Shown here piece by piece: positions 47,041 to 57,035 of a stretch of DNA of 64,000 nucleotides (positions are counted from its first letter, which is position 1; each line of letters begins with the position of its first letter). The notes under the pieces were generated by a model, which saw only the letters and a list, made by a program, of their open reading frames with translations, searched no databases and was not told the origin of the DNA. A program made the position numbers and the translations under genes. This DNA is from Hyphomicrobium sp. (GTDB lineage Bacteria; Pseudomonadota; Alphaproteobacteria; Rhizobiales; Hyphomicrobiaceae), in the NCBI GenBank assembly GCA_022844105.1, contig JALHMJ010000005.1:1-64000 (forward strand), read 5' to 3'.

Positions 47041-49257
47041 ATGTTTGATATCCACCGCGTCGAGATCGAATGGGGCGGGCGCAAGCTCAAGCTCGAAACC
47101 GGGCACATGGCCCGCCAAGCCGACGCCGCTGTTTATGCCCAGTACGGTGAGACCAGTGTTCTCGCCACCGTCGTCGGCGCCAAGTCCGTCAAACCCGGCA
47201 TTGATTTCTTTCCTTTGACCGTGAACTACCAGGAGCGGACCTACGCGGCCGGCAAAATCCCCGGCGGCTATTTTAAGCGCGAAGGCCGTCCAACCGAGAA
47301 GGAAACGCTTGTCTCGCGGCTCATCGACCGCCCGATCCGCCCGTTGTTCGTCGAGGGCTTCAAGAACGAAGTCCAGGTCGTCGTCACCGTTCTCTCGCAT
47401 GATCTCGAAAACGATCCCGATGTCGTCGGATTGGTCGCCGCGTCCGCCGCTCTGACGTTGTCCGGCCTTCCCTTCCTTGGGCCGATCGGCGCTGCTCGCG
47501 TCGGCTACATCAGCGGCCAGTATGTTTTGAACCCGCTGGTCGACGAAATGGCCGAGACCAATCTCGATCTCGTCGTCGCCGGCACTCACGATGCCGTCAT
47601 GATGGTTGAATCGGAAGCCAAGGAACTCTCCGAGGAGATCATGCTCGGCGCCGTTATGTTCGGCCACAAGCATTTCCAGCCGGTCATCCAGGCGATCATC
47701 AAACTCGCCGAAACCGCTGCCAAGGAGCCGTGGGACATCAAGATTGCCGACAAGGCGAAGTACGCGGACCAAGTCAAGGCAATCGCCGGCGAAACCCTGA
47801 CGCAGGCCTTTTCGACCAAGGAAAAGGGCAAGCGGAACGATCTGGTCTCCGAAGCCAAGAAGCGCGTTTTCTCTGAAATCAAGATCCCAGAAGATGCGAG
47901 CGAGAAGGTCCTGCTCGGCGACGCCTTCAAGGCGCTCGAAATGGACATCATGCGCGGCGACGTCCTCAAGACGAAGAAGCGCATCGACGGCCGCGATCTC
48001 GTCACCGTCCGCCCGATCGTATCGGAAGTGCACGTGCTGCCCCGCGCGCACGGCTCGGCTCTCTTTACCCGCGGTGAAACGCAGGCCCTCGTCGTTGCAA
48101 CGCTCGGTACCGGCGAAGACGAGCAGTATGTCGACAGCTTGGAAGGTACCCGCAAGGAACGCTTCCTGCTGCATTACAACTTCCCGCCCTTCTCCGTCGG
48201 TGAAACGGGCCGCATGGGTTCGCCCGGTCGCCGCGAAATCGGCCACGGCAAGTTGGCATGGCGCGCTGTGCGTCCGCTGCTGCCCAAGCACGAGGAATTT
48301 CCCTACACGCTGCGCGTCGTCTCTGAAATCCTCGAGTCGAACGGGTCGTCTTCTATGGCCACCGTCTGTGGCGCCTCGCTGTCTCTCATGGATGCCGGCG
48401 TTCCACTGAAGGCGCCGGTCGCCGGCATCGCCATGGGTCTCATCAAGGAAGGCAGCGACTACGTCGTTTTGTCCGATATCCTGGGTGATGAAGACCACCT
48501 CGGCGACATGGACTTCAAGGTCGCAGGTACGGCCAATGGCGTCACCGCGCTGCAGATGGACATCAAGATCACCGGCATCACCGAGGAGATCATGAAGGTG
48601 GCGCTGCAGCAGGCGAATGAAGGCCGCCTGCACATCCTCAATGAAATGTCGAAATCGATCACCGGCGCGCGCGAGGAGTTGGGCGAATTCGCCCCGCGCA
48701 TCGAGACGATCAAGATCCCCACCGACAAGATCCGCGAAGTGATCGGTTCGGGCGGCTCGGTGATCCGGGAAATCGTGGCGGAATCGGGCGCCAAGATCGA
48801 CATTTCCGACGATGGCACCGTAAAGATTGCCTCCGCCAACCGCGAGTCGATCGAGAAGGCGTTGGCCCGCATCAAGGGCATCACGTCGGAGCCCGAGATC
48901 GGCCAGATCTACAAGGGCAAGGTCGTCAAGATCATGGAGTTCGGCGCTTTCGTGAACTTCTTTGGTGCCAAAGACGGTCTGGTTCACATTTCGCAGTTGA
49001 CGCAAGGCCGTCCGGAAACGGTCGGTGAAGTTGTTAAGGAAGGCCAGGAAGTTTTCGTAAAACTTCTGGGCTTCGACGACCGCGGCAAGGTGCGTTTATC
49101 GATGAAGATCATCGATCAGGCGACCGGTCAGGAAATTCCGCGCGCTCCCGGCGAGCCGGAAGAAGTCTTCTCGGCCGAGCGTCCGCCGCGTCGCGAACGT
49201 GAAGGCGGCGGCGGCGGCGGCCGTGGTCGGTCCGGCCCGCGCCGCGAGCGAGATTGA
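47041..49257 (+). CDS. pnp: Polyribonucleotide nucleotidyltransferase (PNPase)
   Basis: A 738-residue phosphorolytic 3'-5' exoribonuclease. Two RNase PH-like cores (first from the N-terminus, second from about 315 with [20 protein letters not shown]), a KH domain near 554 ([20 protein letters not shown]) and an S1 domain near 620-690 are present. The tail is Gly/Arg-rich. The start ATG at 47041 gives [16 protein letters not shown], the alphaproteobacterial N-terminus; 19 codons upstream in frame are unsupported. A long open frame on the opposite strand is a codon-bias shadow. Confidence 0.98.
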   Translation: MFDIHRVEIEWGGRKLKLETGHMARQADAAVYAQYGETSVLATVVGAKSVKPGIDFFPLTVNYQERTYAAGKIPGGYFKREGRPTEKETLVSRLIDRPIRPLFVEGFKNEVQVVVTVLSHDLENDPDVVGLVAASAALTLSGLPFLGPIGAARVGYISGQYVLNPLVDEMAETNLDLVVAGTHDAVMMVESEAKELSEEIMLGAVMFGHKHFQPVIQAIIKLAETAAKEPWDIKIADKAKYADQVKAIAGETLTQAFSTKEKGKRNDLVSEAKKRVFSEIKIPEDASEKVLLGDAFKALEMDIMRGDVLKTKKRIDGRDLVTVRPIVSEVHVLPRAHGSALFTRGETQALVVATLGTGEDEQYVDSLEGTRKERFLLHYNFPPFSVGETGRMGSPGRREIGHGKLAWRAVRPLLPKHEEFPYTLRVVSEILESNGSSSMATVCGASLSLMDAGVPLKAPVAGIAMGLIKEGSDYVVLSDILGDEDHLGDMDFKVAGTANGVTALQMDIKITGITEEIMKVALQQANEGRLHILNEMSKSITGAREELGEFAPRIETIKIPTDKIREVIGSGGSVIREIVAESGAKIDISDDGTVKIASANRESIEKALARIKGITSEPEIGQIYKGKVVKIMEFGAFVNFFGAKDGLVHISQLTQGRPETVGEVVKEGQEVFVKLLGFDDRGKVRLSMKIIDQATGQEIPRAPGEPEEVFSAERPPRREREGGGGGGRGRSGPRRERD

Positions 49258-49291
49258 GCCCGCGCCGCGAGCGAACCAAACAACAGACAAA

Positions 49292-49317
49292 GGGCGGTCC
49301 AATCGGGCCGCCCTTTT
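49292..49317 (+). terminator. Rho-independent terminator after pnp
   Basis: GGGCGGTCC (49292-49300), loop AATC, GGGCCGCCC (49305-49313) with one G-T pair, then TTTT. It closes the long rimP-pnp transcriptional unit before the tail-fibre gene. Confidence 0.9.
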
Positions 49318-49396
49318 CGTTTGCGATGCGTACTTATCCCCGTAAGCGCCTGCCCTTCTATCCTTCGCCTCAACGCACTGAGCGAAGGATCACGCC

Positions 49397-51439
49397 GTGG
49401 ACGAAACGTCGAATTTGCTTCTGCCCTATATTCTCGCCGCCCAGGCGCAAAAGCACGTGACGCACAACGAGGCGCTGCGCAAACTCGATGCGCTTGTCCA
49501 GATTTCCGTCACGGATCGCGACCTCGCCGCGGCCCCTGCGGCGCCGGTCGAAGGCGCCCGCTATATCGTAGCCGTCGCACCGACGGGCGTTTGGTCGGGT
49601 CACGCCGGCAAAATCGCGGCCTGGCAGGACGGCGCATGGGCCTTTTATCAGCCGCGCCAAGGCTGGCTAGCCTGGATCGAAGACGAAGGCACAGCGGTCG
49701 TGTTCAACGGAACGGCCTGGACCGCACTCGGTGGCGGCAGTGTCAATCCCGCCCCTCTCGTCGGCATCAACGCAACCGCCGACACCATCAACCGACTTTC
49801 GCTCGCCTCTCCCGCCTCACTGTTCAACCACGCCGGTGCGGGTCACCAATTCAAGATCAACAAGAACGCGGCGGGCGATACCGCCTCGATCCTGTTTCAG
49901 ACCACTTTCTCCGGCCGCGCTGAAATGGGTCTTGCCGGCAGCGACGATTACTCGTTCAAGGTCTCGGCCGATGGCACGACGTGGTTCAATGCCATCCTGA
50001 TCAACCGCACCAACGGCGCGGTGAGCTTTCCCAACACGTCGATCGGCGGCGGCATCTCCGACGGCGACAAGGGCGACATTACCGTCTCGGGTTCTGGCTC
50101 GATCTGGAGCATCGACCCTGATGCCGTGACCAACGCAGACCTCGCCAACATGGCGGCGCTGACGGTGAAGGGAAATGCGACCAACGCAGTGGCTGACCCC
50201 TCCGACATCGCCGCCTCTGCCGACGGCCAAGTGCTGCGCCGTTCCGGAACCGCGCTCGGCTTCGGAACGATCGCAACGGCGGGTGTTGCAGATGACGCGA
50301 TCAGCAACGCCAAGCTGGCCAATGTCGCCACCGCAACCCTCAAGGGTCGCACGACGTCCGGCACCGGTGATCCAGAGGACCTGACCGCAACGCAGGCAAC
50401 GGCGCTGCTCGATGCCTTCACATCCTCGCTCAAGGGCCTGGCGCCTGCCTCCGGTGGCGGCACGGCAAACTTCCTCCGCGCCGATGGTGCATGGGCCGCG
50501 CCTGCCGGCGGTGGCGGTGGAAGTACGCTGACGACGCCGGGCGGACGCTTGACGCTAACGGCCAACACGCCGGTTATGACGACTGGCGTATCCGCTCAAA
50601 CCACCATTCGTTACACGCCGTACGTTCATCGCTTCGTGCCGATTTACAATGGCACGGCCTTTGTGATGACCGACATTTTGGCCGAACTTTCCCAGGCAAC
50701 AACGGACGCGACCAAGAGCCCTGCCGCTGTCGCGAACAATTCGAATTACGATCTGTTCGTGTGGAATGACGCGGGAACGATCCGTTGCACGCGCGGCCCG
50801 GCCTGGACATCCGACACGGCACGCGGAACGGGAGCCGGAACGACAGAGCTTGTTCAAACGCAAGGTGTCTTGCTCAATGCTGTCGCTATCACCAACGGCC
50901 CGGCCGCTCAACGAGGGACATACGTCGGAACGGTTCGCTCCAACGGAACCGCGTCGATAGACTTTACCTTTGGCAGCTTGGCCGCTGGCGGCGGCGCATC
51001 CGTGCTCGGCTTGTGGAATATGTATAACCGCGTCCAGGCCGTTTCAGATGTGAGAGAGACGACGAACGGCTACACCTACAACAGCACGACGGTCAGAGCT
51101 GCAAACGCCAGTAACAACAATCGCATTTCATTTATCGTCGGCGTTTCCGAAGATGCGGAGATCGTCCAGTATCAGCAGCGCGGCACGACGGGCGCGAATG
51201 CCAGCGAGTATTTTACGATTGGCGTTGGGTTTGACAGCACCGCGACCATGGCGGCCGACCAGGCTAGCGTCACGGTTGCAGGCAACACCGTGACGGGCTT
51301 CCCCGTGGTTCTTTACCCTACACGACCGACCATCGGATGGCACTTCTACCAAGCGCTGGAGGCGACGGGCGGGCTTGCCGCCACGACGTTTAACCAGTTC
51401 AGCGACTTCGCTGCACTCAGAAGGATCGCGTTACTATGA
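49397..51439 (+). CDS. DUF2793-containing phage/GTA-type tail-fibre protein
   Basis: A 680-residue protein, GTG start with AAGGA seven bases upstream. Residues 1-112 form a DUF2793 domain ([52 protein letters not shown]), found in tail fibres of phages and gene transfer agents. Two imperfect internal repeats lie at 246-271 ([20 protein letters not shown]) and 304-329 ([20 protein letters not shown]), typical of trimeric fibre shafts; a Gly-rich hinge at about 370-378 precedes a Thr/Asn-rich distal half that may bind a receptor. No capsid, terminase or tail genes are nearby, so it is an orphan fibre. Confidence 0.8.
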   Translation: MDETSNLLLPYILAAQAQKHVTHNEALRKLDALVQISVTDRDLAAAPAAPVEGARYIVAVAPTGVWSGHAGKIAAWQDGAWAFYQPRQGWLAWIEDEGTAVVFNGTAWTALGGGSVNPAPLVGINATADTINRLSLASPASLFNHAGAGHQFKINKNAAGDTASILFQTTFSGRAEMGLAGSDDYSFKVSADGTTWFNAILINRTNGAVSFPNTSIGGGISDGDKGDITVSGSGSIWSIDPDAVTNADLANMAALTVKGNATNAVADPSDIAASADGQVLRRSGTALGFGTIATAGVADDAISNAKLANVATATLKGRTTSGTGDPEDLTATQATALLDAFTSSLKGLAPASGGGTANFLRADGAWAAPAGGGGGSTLTTPGGRLTLTANTPVMTTGVSAQTTIRYTPYVHRFVPIYNGTAFVMTDILAELSQATTDATKSPAAVANNSNYDLFVWNDAGTIRCTRGPAWTSDTARGTGAGTTELVQTQGVLLNAVAITNGPAAQRGTYVGTVRSNGTASIDFTFGSLAAGGGASVLGLWNMYNRVQAVSDVRETTNGYTYNSTTVRAANASNNNRISFIVGVSEDAEIVQYQQRGTTGANASEYFTIGVGFDSTATMAADQASVTVAGNTVTGFPVVLYPTRPTIGWHFYQALEATGGLAATTFNQFSDFAALRRIALL

Positions 51440-51885
51440 GCGCTGCACTTCACGCGGCGATTGCCGCAGTCTGCCCCATCGACGGCGTTTCGATGGCAAA
51501 ACTAGAAGACCGTTCGACATGGCGCATCGACATTCGTCGGGACGCTACGCCTGAACAAATTGCCGCCGCAAAATCGGTTGTGTCCACATTTGATTTGGAT
51601 GCTCCGCCTGCCTTGACGCAATCCGATTACGAGGCCGCCATCGACAGGCTCCTCGCGAACGTCGCAGCCGAACGCGGCTATAAGAGCGAAGCATCGATCC
51701 TGAGCTATCGTGAGAGCAGCAACGCGGCATGGTCAGCCGAGGCAAAAGCCTACACCCTGTGGCGCGATGACGTGTGGGCGGCCGCACACGTGGTTCTTGC
51801 TGACGTTCAATCGGGACGCACCGAGGCACCTTCTCATGCCGAACTCCTGAGCACCCTTCCCGCCATCTCGTGGCCCTCCACCTGA
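51436..51885 (+). CDS. Small tail-fibre-associated protein (putative assembly partner)
   Basis: A 149-residue protein whose ATG overlaps the tail-fibre stop (ATGA), so the two are translated together. It contains [20 protein letters not shown], a pattern seen in small phage tail proteins downstream of fibres, and [20 protein letters not shown], resembling phage tail-assembly proteins. No signal peptide or membrane helix. A chaperone for fibre trimerisation is the most economical guess, based mainly on position. Confidence 0.6.
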   Translation: MSAALHAAIAAVCPIDGVSMAKLEDRSTWRIDIRRDATPEQIAAAKSVVSTFDLDAPPALTQSDYEAAIDRLLANVAAERGYKSEASILSYRESSNAAWSAEAKAYTLWRDDVWAAAHVVLADVQSGRTEAPSHAELLSTLPAISWPST

Positions 51886-51906
51886 GAGATCGCCATTCGT
51901 CGGCGG

Positions 51907-52767
51907 TCAAAGCGCGATGAGGCTGTCGCTGGGCGCAAGCGAAACATCAAAACTGACGCCGGCGGAACTCCCCGTGATCCACGCAACGGTGCCATGCAGT
52001 AGGCGGCCGCTGGCCAGTTCAATGCGCACCCGATCGCGGCGCCTCAATCCGGAAATTCGGCCAAGCCCCAATCCGCCGGCAGATGCGTCTCGAATAAAGC
52101 CGGTCTGCGAAGACGCCGGGCCATGCACGATACAATTTTGCAGCACCGATCTCCGCGGCGCGCGCCGCCGTTGCGGCAATGGCGGGACATAAAGCCGGCC
52201 GCTTTCGTTCAGGCATGGTTTCAGGCCATTGCCCGCCCCGGTTAGCAACGCCGATAGGATGCGCGTGTTCTGTTGATACAGTTCGGGCAACGGTGCGCCA
52301 TTGCGCTCCAGTTCGAGTATGAACCGCTTTGCGTTAAATGAGGTCGCCTTCCATTGCATGCGGAGCAGTCGCGCATGGACGAGACCGGCGCGGCCCGCCG
52401 AGATCACATCGCAGTCGTCAAGATAGTTGTCGAGAATTGCGCGTGCGGCGTCGACGTCGGCAATGAAGGAATGGAGTTCGGCCGTCGTTTGCCCATCCAG
52501 GGCATGGTGGCTCTCAAGCACCGGCAGGAGCGCGCGCAACGTGGAACTGTTTGGAGCAAACCGCGCGACATCGGCAGGATCGATGGGTATGCGCCAGTCG
52601 TTCAAGGTATTGACCGCGGTCGTTGCCACGGCGATGTCGACGCCAACGGCGTGCACTTCAGAAACGAGATGTTCGAAAAGCCGGCTTTGGCCTTCGCCAG
52701 CCTCCGCCTGAATTTCGAGCATGAAGAGCGACGACGGTGTGAAGCGTGAAATGCGCGACTGCAACAT
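51907..52767 (-). CDS. PilZ-domain protein (putative c-di-GMP receptor)
   Basis: A 286-residue protein. The C-terminal PilZ domain (about 198-280) shows the c-di-GMP-binding motifs: an arginine cluster QRRRAPRR (RxxxR pattern near 200-206) and DASAGG at 227-232 (DxSxxG). The N-terminal 190 residues are mostly helical and unfamiliar, perhaps a regulatory or partner-binding region. It probably senses cyclic di-GMP and affects surface or motility traits; no flagellar or cellulose genes lie nearby. It runs towards the tail-fibre partner gene. Confidence 0.8.
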   Translation of the reverse strand: MLQSRISRFTPSSLFMLEIQAEAGEGQSRLFEHLVSEVHAVGVDIAVATTAVNTLNDWRIPIDPADVARFAPNSSTLRALLPVLESHHALDGQTTAELHSFIADVDAARAILDNYLDDCDVISAGRAGLVHARLLRMQWKATSFNAKRFILELERNGAPLPELYQQNTRILSALLTGAGNGLKPCLNESGRLYVPPLPQRRRAPRRSVLQNCIVHGPASSQTGFIRDASAGGLGLGRISGLRRRDRVRIELASGRLLHGTVAWITGSSAGVSFDVSLAPSDSLIAL

Positions 52768-52854
52768 GGCTGCCAGCTCTTACCTAGGATTGCAATATAA
52801 CAACCTAGAGTAGAAAGATGAATGAGCGGTAACCGCCGACAATGCACTTTCCAC

Positions 52855-54195
52855 TCAAGGACCAGCAATGAACTCTGCGTCGATGCTTGACCTAATCAGG
52901 TCCACCACCCGCGGGGATCGCCCGATCGAACCGGCATAGATTGCGCAAGCGGCTGTGGTCGCGATGGCTTCGGGAACATCGTCCGCCGCGTGCAGCCCAT
53001 CGCCGGAAAAGAAACCAAGTACGACCGTCGGCGTATGCAGCGCGCGCTGCAAGGCGTCCGATAGAAACTCCGCTTCCTCCAGAAACGCGGATTCGACACG
53101 TGCGAAACGCCGCTCCTTTGCAATCTCAGCCGCGACCGCACGCGTCGCGTCCGCCGACGCCGGCCCAAGTTTCGAACCATGTCCGACGATTAAAAGTCGC
53201 GCCGCGGCCGGTTCGGTTCCGCTGGCATCTGCGGTTGCGATGGCTTGCGCCAACATGAGAGCCGACATGCGCGGATCGGCACCGAGCGGCGGCATCACAT
53301 GCACATCGATGGCAATTTCGAGCGCCGCCAACCGCTGCACCAGCACTTTGCTCGTAAAGTACCCCTCGGCCATGAACATCGGGTAGACCGCGATGCTCTT
53401 GGCCCCCGACGCGATGGCCGTCAGCACGCTGTCCTCTAGGGATGGCTCGCCCCGCAGGATACCGGCGGCCACGCTGTGATAACCGCCCTCGGTCGCCAGT
53501 GCCGAACAATGACGGCGCAGGCTGGCATTTGGATCTTCACCGCCCCGATCTCCGTGCGCTGCGAGAATAACGGCGAGATCGTGCCGGGAAACCCGCTGCC
53601 GTGCCTGTTGCCGAGCGACCGCCAGCGCCTCCTTGACCAGGGCGTGAACGCCCGCATCGAGCGGCAGAGCAAGCGCTGCCTGCTGGCCTTCGTCCGACAT
53701 CTTCTTCCATGTCTTTTGAACGATGCCGATCATCTTTTCATGGTCGTGCTTTGCTGCAAAATCGGCCGCGTAATGCTGCAGAAAGACGAGACACGCAACG
53801 TCTTCCAGCGTCTGCGATAAAAAGTCGGTCTTGAGGTTCTCTTTGCGGATGAGGCTCGCCACCTTTGCAGTCGTTTCAGCATCGATTCCGCACTCTGACA
53901 GGATCTCCGTCGCCCATTCCGCATGGCGCCGCTTGAGTTCTCCCCGCCAGCGGTGGTAGCCCGCGCGATCCATCGCGTAGCTATCGCGCGGGATCGTCCA
54001 TCGCCGCAGATGCTGCGCCCGCGCCGCGAGTTGCAAGGCGTCCGGTGCGTCGGGCGCCACGCGCGCCAGCATCGCACTCATGCGCTCTGAATAGACGAGC
54101 TCCGCTGCGCGGGACCGGCCCTCGACGATGATCGTGTTTGGGTCTTCAGCATTGGCGGCATCAATGCGTGTGAAGGCGAGTTCGAACGGCGTCAT
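52855..54195 (-). CDS. DUF4202-CbiX fusion protein
   Basis: A 446-residue fusion. Residues 1-180 match the DUF4202 family (FTRIDAANAEDPN, ARAQHLRRWTIPRDSY, YHRWRGELKRRHAEW, KTDFLSQTLEDVACLVFL), whose conserved His and Asp residues recall an HD-type metal site. Residues 205-446 contain two CbiX/SirB-like half-domains: His214 in AVILAAHGDRGG, His339 in LLIVGHGSKLGP, and His402 in SGDGLHAADDVP; the first half has Tyr-Phe in place of the third His. CbiX enzymes insert cobalt, nickel or iron into sirohydrochlorin. The DUF4202 role is unknown. No other siroheme or cobalamin genes are in the window. The start ATG ends 42 bases from the divergent DUF2256 gene. Confidence 0.85.
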   Translation of the reverse strand: MTPFELAFTRIDAANAEDPNTIIVEGRSRAAELVYSERMSAMLARVAPDAPDALQLAARAQHLRRWTIPRDSYAMDRAGYHRWRGELKRRHAEWATEILSECGIDAETTAKVASLIRKENLKTDFLSQTLEDVACLVFLQHYAADFAAKHDHEKMIGIVQKTWKKMSDEGQQAALALPLDAGVHALVKEALAVARQQARQRVSRHDLAVILAAHGDRGGEDPNASLRRHCSALATEGGYHSVAAGILRGEPSLEDSVLTAIASGAKSIAVYPMFMAEGYFTSKVLVQRLAALEIAIDVHVMPPLGADPRMSALMLAQAIATADASGTEPAAARLLIVGHGSKLGPASADATRAVAAEIAKERRFARVESAFLEEAEFLSDALQRALHTPTVVLGFFSGDGLHAADDVPEAIATTAACAIYAGSIGRSPRVVDLIRSSIDAEFIAGP

Positions 54196-54237
54196 TGCAA
54201 CGGGGCCTCATGATCCGGAGCGCGTATATGATGCACC

Positions 54238-54414
54238 ATGGCAAAGATGCGCAAGAAATCCGATCTGCCGACGAAAGTCTGCGTCACGTGCTGCCGTCCG
54301 TTCGTTTGGCGCAAGGCGTGGGCCCGTGTCTGGGAGGAAGTACTCTACTGCTCCGATCGCTGCCGCAAAAACACAAGCCGGCCGGACGGCGGCGTCAAGC
54401 CGTCCAGGGCGTGA
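54238..54414 (+). CDS. DUF2256 small zinc-finger-like protein
   Basis: A 58-residue protein, easily missed by length cut-offs. The DUF2256 pattern is complete: VCVTCCRPFVWRKAWARVW (Cys15, Cys18, Cys19) and YCSDRCRK (Cys38, Cys42), which should form a zinc site. DUF2256 genes are repeatedly found next to iron-sulfur cryptochrome/photolyase genes, as here. Its last 20 bases overlap, in antisense, the end of the photolyase gene. Function unknown; a role in photolyase maturation or regulation is inference from linkage. Confidence 0.88.
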   Translation: MAKMRKKSDLPTKVCVTCCRPFVWRKAWARVWEEVLYCSDRCRKNTSRPDGGVKPSRA

Positions 54415-55957
54415 GGGCATCGAGAAACGTCCGCGCGTCCCGCCGCACCGCATCCTGGTCCGACTTCGCCATCCGCCGCCACGTGGCATACATCTGTGTC
54501 ATGCGCGGATTGCCGGCGAGCTTGTCCGCATTGCGGTCGAGAAAATCCCAGTAAAGCGCATTGAACGGGCAGGCGCCCGCACCCGTCCGCTTCTTCACGT
54601 CGTAGCGGCAGGTGCCGCAGTAGTCCGACATTTTATTGATGTAATTCCCGCTGGCCGCATAGGGTTTTGAGCCCAACAGTCCTCCGTCCGCAAAAAGACT
54701 CATGCCGACCGTGTTGGGTAACTCGACCCATTCGTAGGCATCGGCATAGACCGCCAGATACCATTCGTGAACTTGTTTGGGATCAAACCCGCACAACAGT
54801 GCAAAATTGCCCGTCACCATCAGGCGCTGGATGTGATGCGCGTACGCCTCTGTCTTCGTCTGCCCGATAGCAGCCTTGAGGCAGGCCATGTCCGTCTCAC
54901 CGGTCCAGTAGAAATCCGGCAACGGTCGCGTCGCGCTGAGGTAGTTTCCATTGACGTAAGCGGGCATCTTCAGCCAATAGATCCCGCGCACGTACTCGCG
55001 CCAACCGATGATCTGCCGGATAAACCCCTCGGCGGCATTCAGTGGCGCCCGGCCTTCGCGATATTCCGTCTCGACCCGCCGGCATAGATCGAGCGGATCA
55101 ATCAATCCGCAATTGATGTAGAGCGATAGGATGGAGTGATACAGAAACGGCTCCGACAAAAGCATCGCGTCCTGGTAATCGCCAAACTGCGCCAGACCCG
55201 TTTTCAGGAAATGCCGGAGCTGTTTCTCCGCGTCGTGCCGCGTCACCGCAAACCAGAACGGCTCTAGATCCCCGAAATGATTGCTGAACCGTTCAGATAC
55301 CAAATCCAAAACGTCTCGCGTGATGGCATCGGGCGCAAACCGTAACGGCTCCGGAATAAAAAGATCGGATTTCGCAGGTTTGCGATTCTCGGAATCAAAG
55401 TTCCAGCGCCCGCCTTCCGGCTCGTCGCCATCCCTCAGAAGACCGGTTTTGCGCCGCATCTCGCGATAGAAATATTCCATTCGCAAAGATTTGCGCCCCT
55501 CAGCCCAGGACGCGAATTCGTCGCGTGAAGCAATAAACCGGTCATCCGGCACGATCCGCACCGGGAGCCCGGTGGCGCTTTCCCAGGTGCCGATCATTTC
55601 CCGCACGCGCCACTCGCCGGGCTCAGTCACCACTACACCAGTGGCCTTTAACTGGCGGGCCATCCGCGCAACTTCGCTCGTCAGACTTCCGCCGTTGGTT
55701 TTGTCGTCGAGGCGCACATACCGCACTTGCCAGCCACTGGCCTGCAGCTCGGCAGCGAAATGGCGCATCGCGGAAAACAGAAACGCAATTTTCTTTTTAT
55801 GGTGGCGAACGTACGACGCCTCATCCGCGACCTCGGCCATCACGACGACATCGCGAGACCTGTCGGCAATCTGCAGGCTGGACAGGTTCAGGCTGAGCTG
55901 ATCGCCCAGAACGGCGATGAGGGTTGGGCCTGCGGCGGGTGTTCGTGAGCGGGGCAT
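54395..55957 (-). CDS. Iron-sulfur cryptochrome/(6-4) photolyase (FeS-BCP/PhrB family)
   Basis: A 520-residue photolyase-related protein. N-terminal LIAVLGDQLSLNL and the HHKKKIAFLFSAMRHFA helix identify the prokaryotic FeS-BCP group. The [4Fe-4S] ligands are Cys359, Cys447, Cys450 and Cys463; their spacing (88, 3, 13) equals that of Agrobacterium PhrB as I remember it (350, 438, 441, 454). The FAD region is in the C-terminal half (GWREYVRGIYW, HHIQRLMVTGNFALL). It would repair (6-4) photoproducts in blue light or act as a light sensor. It is convergent with DUF2256 and 19 bases downstream of the DUF486 gene. Confidence 0.92.
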   Translation of the reverse strand: MPRSRTPAAGPTLIAVLGDQLSLNLSSLQIADRSRDVVVMAEVADEASYVRHHKKKIAFLFSAMRHFAAELQASGWQVRYVRLDDKTNGGSLTSEVARMARQLKATGVVVTEPGEWRVREMIGTWESATGLPVRIVPDDRFIASRDEFASWAEGRKSLRMEYFYREMRRKTGLLRDGDEPEGGRWNFDSENRKPAKSDLFIPEPLRFAPDAITRDVLDLVSERFSNHFGDLEPFWFAVTRHDAEKQLRHFLKTGLAQFGDYQDAMLLSEPFLYHSILSLYINCGLIDPLDLCRRVETEYREGRAPLNAAEGFIRQIIGWREYVRGIYWLKMPAYVNGNYLSATRPLPDFYWTGETDMACLKAAIGQTKTEAYAHHIQRLMVTGNFALLCGFDPKQVHEWYLAVYADAYEWVELPNTVGMSLFADGGLLGSKPYAASGNYINKMSDYCGTCRYDVKKRTGAGACPFNALYWDFLDRNADKLAGNPRMTQMYATWRRMAKSDQDAVRRDARTFLDALTPWTA

Positions 55958-55976
55958 TGGATTTCTGGAGTGGCGT

Positions 55977-56336
55977 CTAGAGCGGTGCCTTGAATACGAA
56001 GAACGCGCCCGCGACGATCAATGTGAACCCGATGAGATGGTTCACCGTGAGCGCCTCCTTCAAAACCACCATGGAGAAAATTGCGAACACGATCAGCGTG
56101 ATCACTTCCTGGATGGTTTTAAGCTCCGCCGCCGAATATGTTCCGTGTCCGATCCTATTGGCCGGCACCGCAAAGCAGTATTCGACGAACGCTATCCCCC
56201 AGCTAACGAGGATGACCGTCACCAGCGGCGCCGATTTGAACTTCAAGTGGCCATACCACGCGAGTGTCATGAACACGTTTGACAGCGTAAGGAGCAGGAT
56301 GGGCGTCAACCACGCCGGCGGCAAGAATGATGGCAA
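55977..56336 (-). CDS. DUF486 (DMT-superfamily) membrane protein
   Basis: A 119-residue protein with four hydrophobic helices, characteristic of DUF486 small multidrug-transporter-like proteins. Signature segments are LLTLSNVFMTLAWYGHLKF, SWGIAFVEYCFAVPANRIG and VNHLIGFTLIVAGAFFVF. The substrate is unknown. It precedes the photolyase gene on the same strand with a 19-base gap, so the two are probably co-transcribed. Confidence 0.9.
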   Translation of the reverse strand: MPSFLPPAWLTPILLLTLSNVFMTLAWYGHLKFKSAPLVTVILVSWGIAFVEYCFAVPANRIGHGTYSAAELKTIQEVITLIVFAIFSMVVLKEALTVNHLIGFTLIVAGAFFVFKAPL

Positions 56337-56486
56337 TGCCGTCTCCCGAAAAAGCCCGCTGGTAACAATATCCGGGACTTAACGGCAGCTTCGGTTCGAA
56401 AGCAACGCCCCCGCTCTCGACACAGCGCGCCCTGCCGGTCTAACACTGGCCGGTACCCTCGCTCGATCCGCAAACAATGAGAACCA

Positions 56487-57035
56487 ATGCCCTCGCGCGC
56501 CCAGAATCTCGAAGTCCTGCTGTCTGGAGTCGCCAACGGTGACGAGGCGGCGTTCGCGGAGCTTTATCAAGCAACGGCTTCGAAACTTCTCGGCGTAGCC
56601 TTACGTATCCTCAGAAGTCGCGAGATTGCCGAGGAAGTTTTGCAGGAGGCTTTTTTCAAAGTTTGGGAGCGGGCGGGAGATTACAACTCAGATATCGCCT
56701 CACCCGTGACCTGGATGGCAACCATCGTCCGCAATCGCGCGCTGGATGAAGCGCGCCGCCGCGTTAACCGTCCGACTGGCGATGAAAGTGAATTGGAAAA
56801 TATCGAAAGTGACGATGAACATCCCATCGCGGGCCTGGAAAGGGCCGAGGATGTTAAACGGCTCTTGCGTTGTCTCGACGGTTTAGAGTCCGAGAAGAAA
56901 GAAATTGTTCGCCTCGCCTACCTCGACGGCATGAGCCGGGAAGCTCTTGCAAAGCGTTTCGACCGCCCGGAAGGAACGATCAAAACCTGGCTCCACCGGA
57001 GCCTCGCTCAATTGAAAGGTTGCCTCGAGCAATGA
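56487..57035 (+). CDS. ECF RNA-polymerase sigma factor
   Basis: A 182-residue ECF sigma factor. Region 2 has FAELYQATASKLLGVALRIL and AEEVLQEAFFKVWERAGDY, with MATIVRNRALDEARRR; region 4 has YLDGMSREALAKRFDRPEGTIKTWLHRSL. The adjacent gene, overlapping by four bases, encodes a matching anti-sigma factor, so this is a SigK/RskA-type stress pair. Divergent from the DUF486-photolyase operon, which makes that operon a candidate target. The upstream 150 bases show no promoter motif I can name. Confidence 0.93.
   Translation: MPSRAQNLEVLLSGVANGDEAAFAELYQATASKLLGVALRILRSREIAEEVLQEAFFKVWERAGDYNSDIASPVTWMATIVRNRALDEARRRVNRPTGDESELENIESDDEHPIAGLERAEDVKRLLRCLDGLESEKKEIVRLAYLDGMSREALAKRFDRPEGTIKTWLHRSLAQLKGCLEQ

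Noticed and set aside
46987-49005. Long open frame antisense to pnp (over 600 codons)
   Set aside because: pnp is unmistakable on the plus strand; the antisense frame has no recognisable domain and is explained by GC-rich codon bias. The same applies to long antisense frames over infB (42751-44376, 41437-42729) and secA (14503-15549).
49397-51885. Complete prophage
   Set aside because: Only a fibre and its partner are present; there are no integrase, terminase, capsid, portal or lysis genes, and the flanks are ordinary chromosomal genes.
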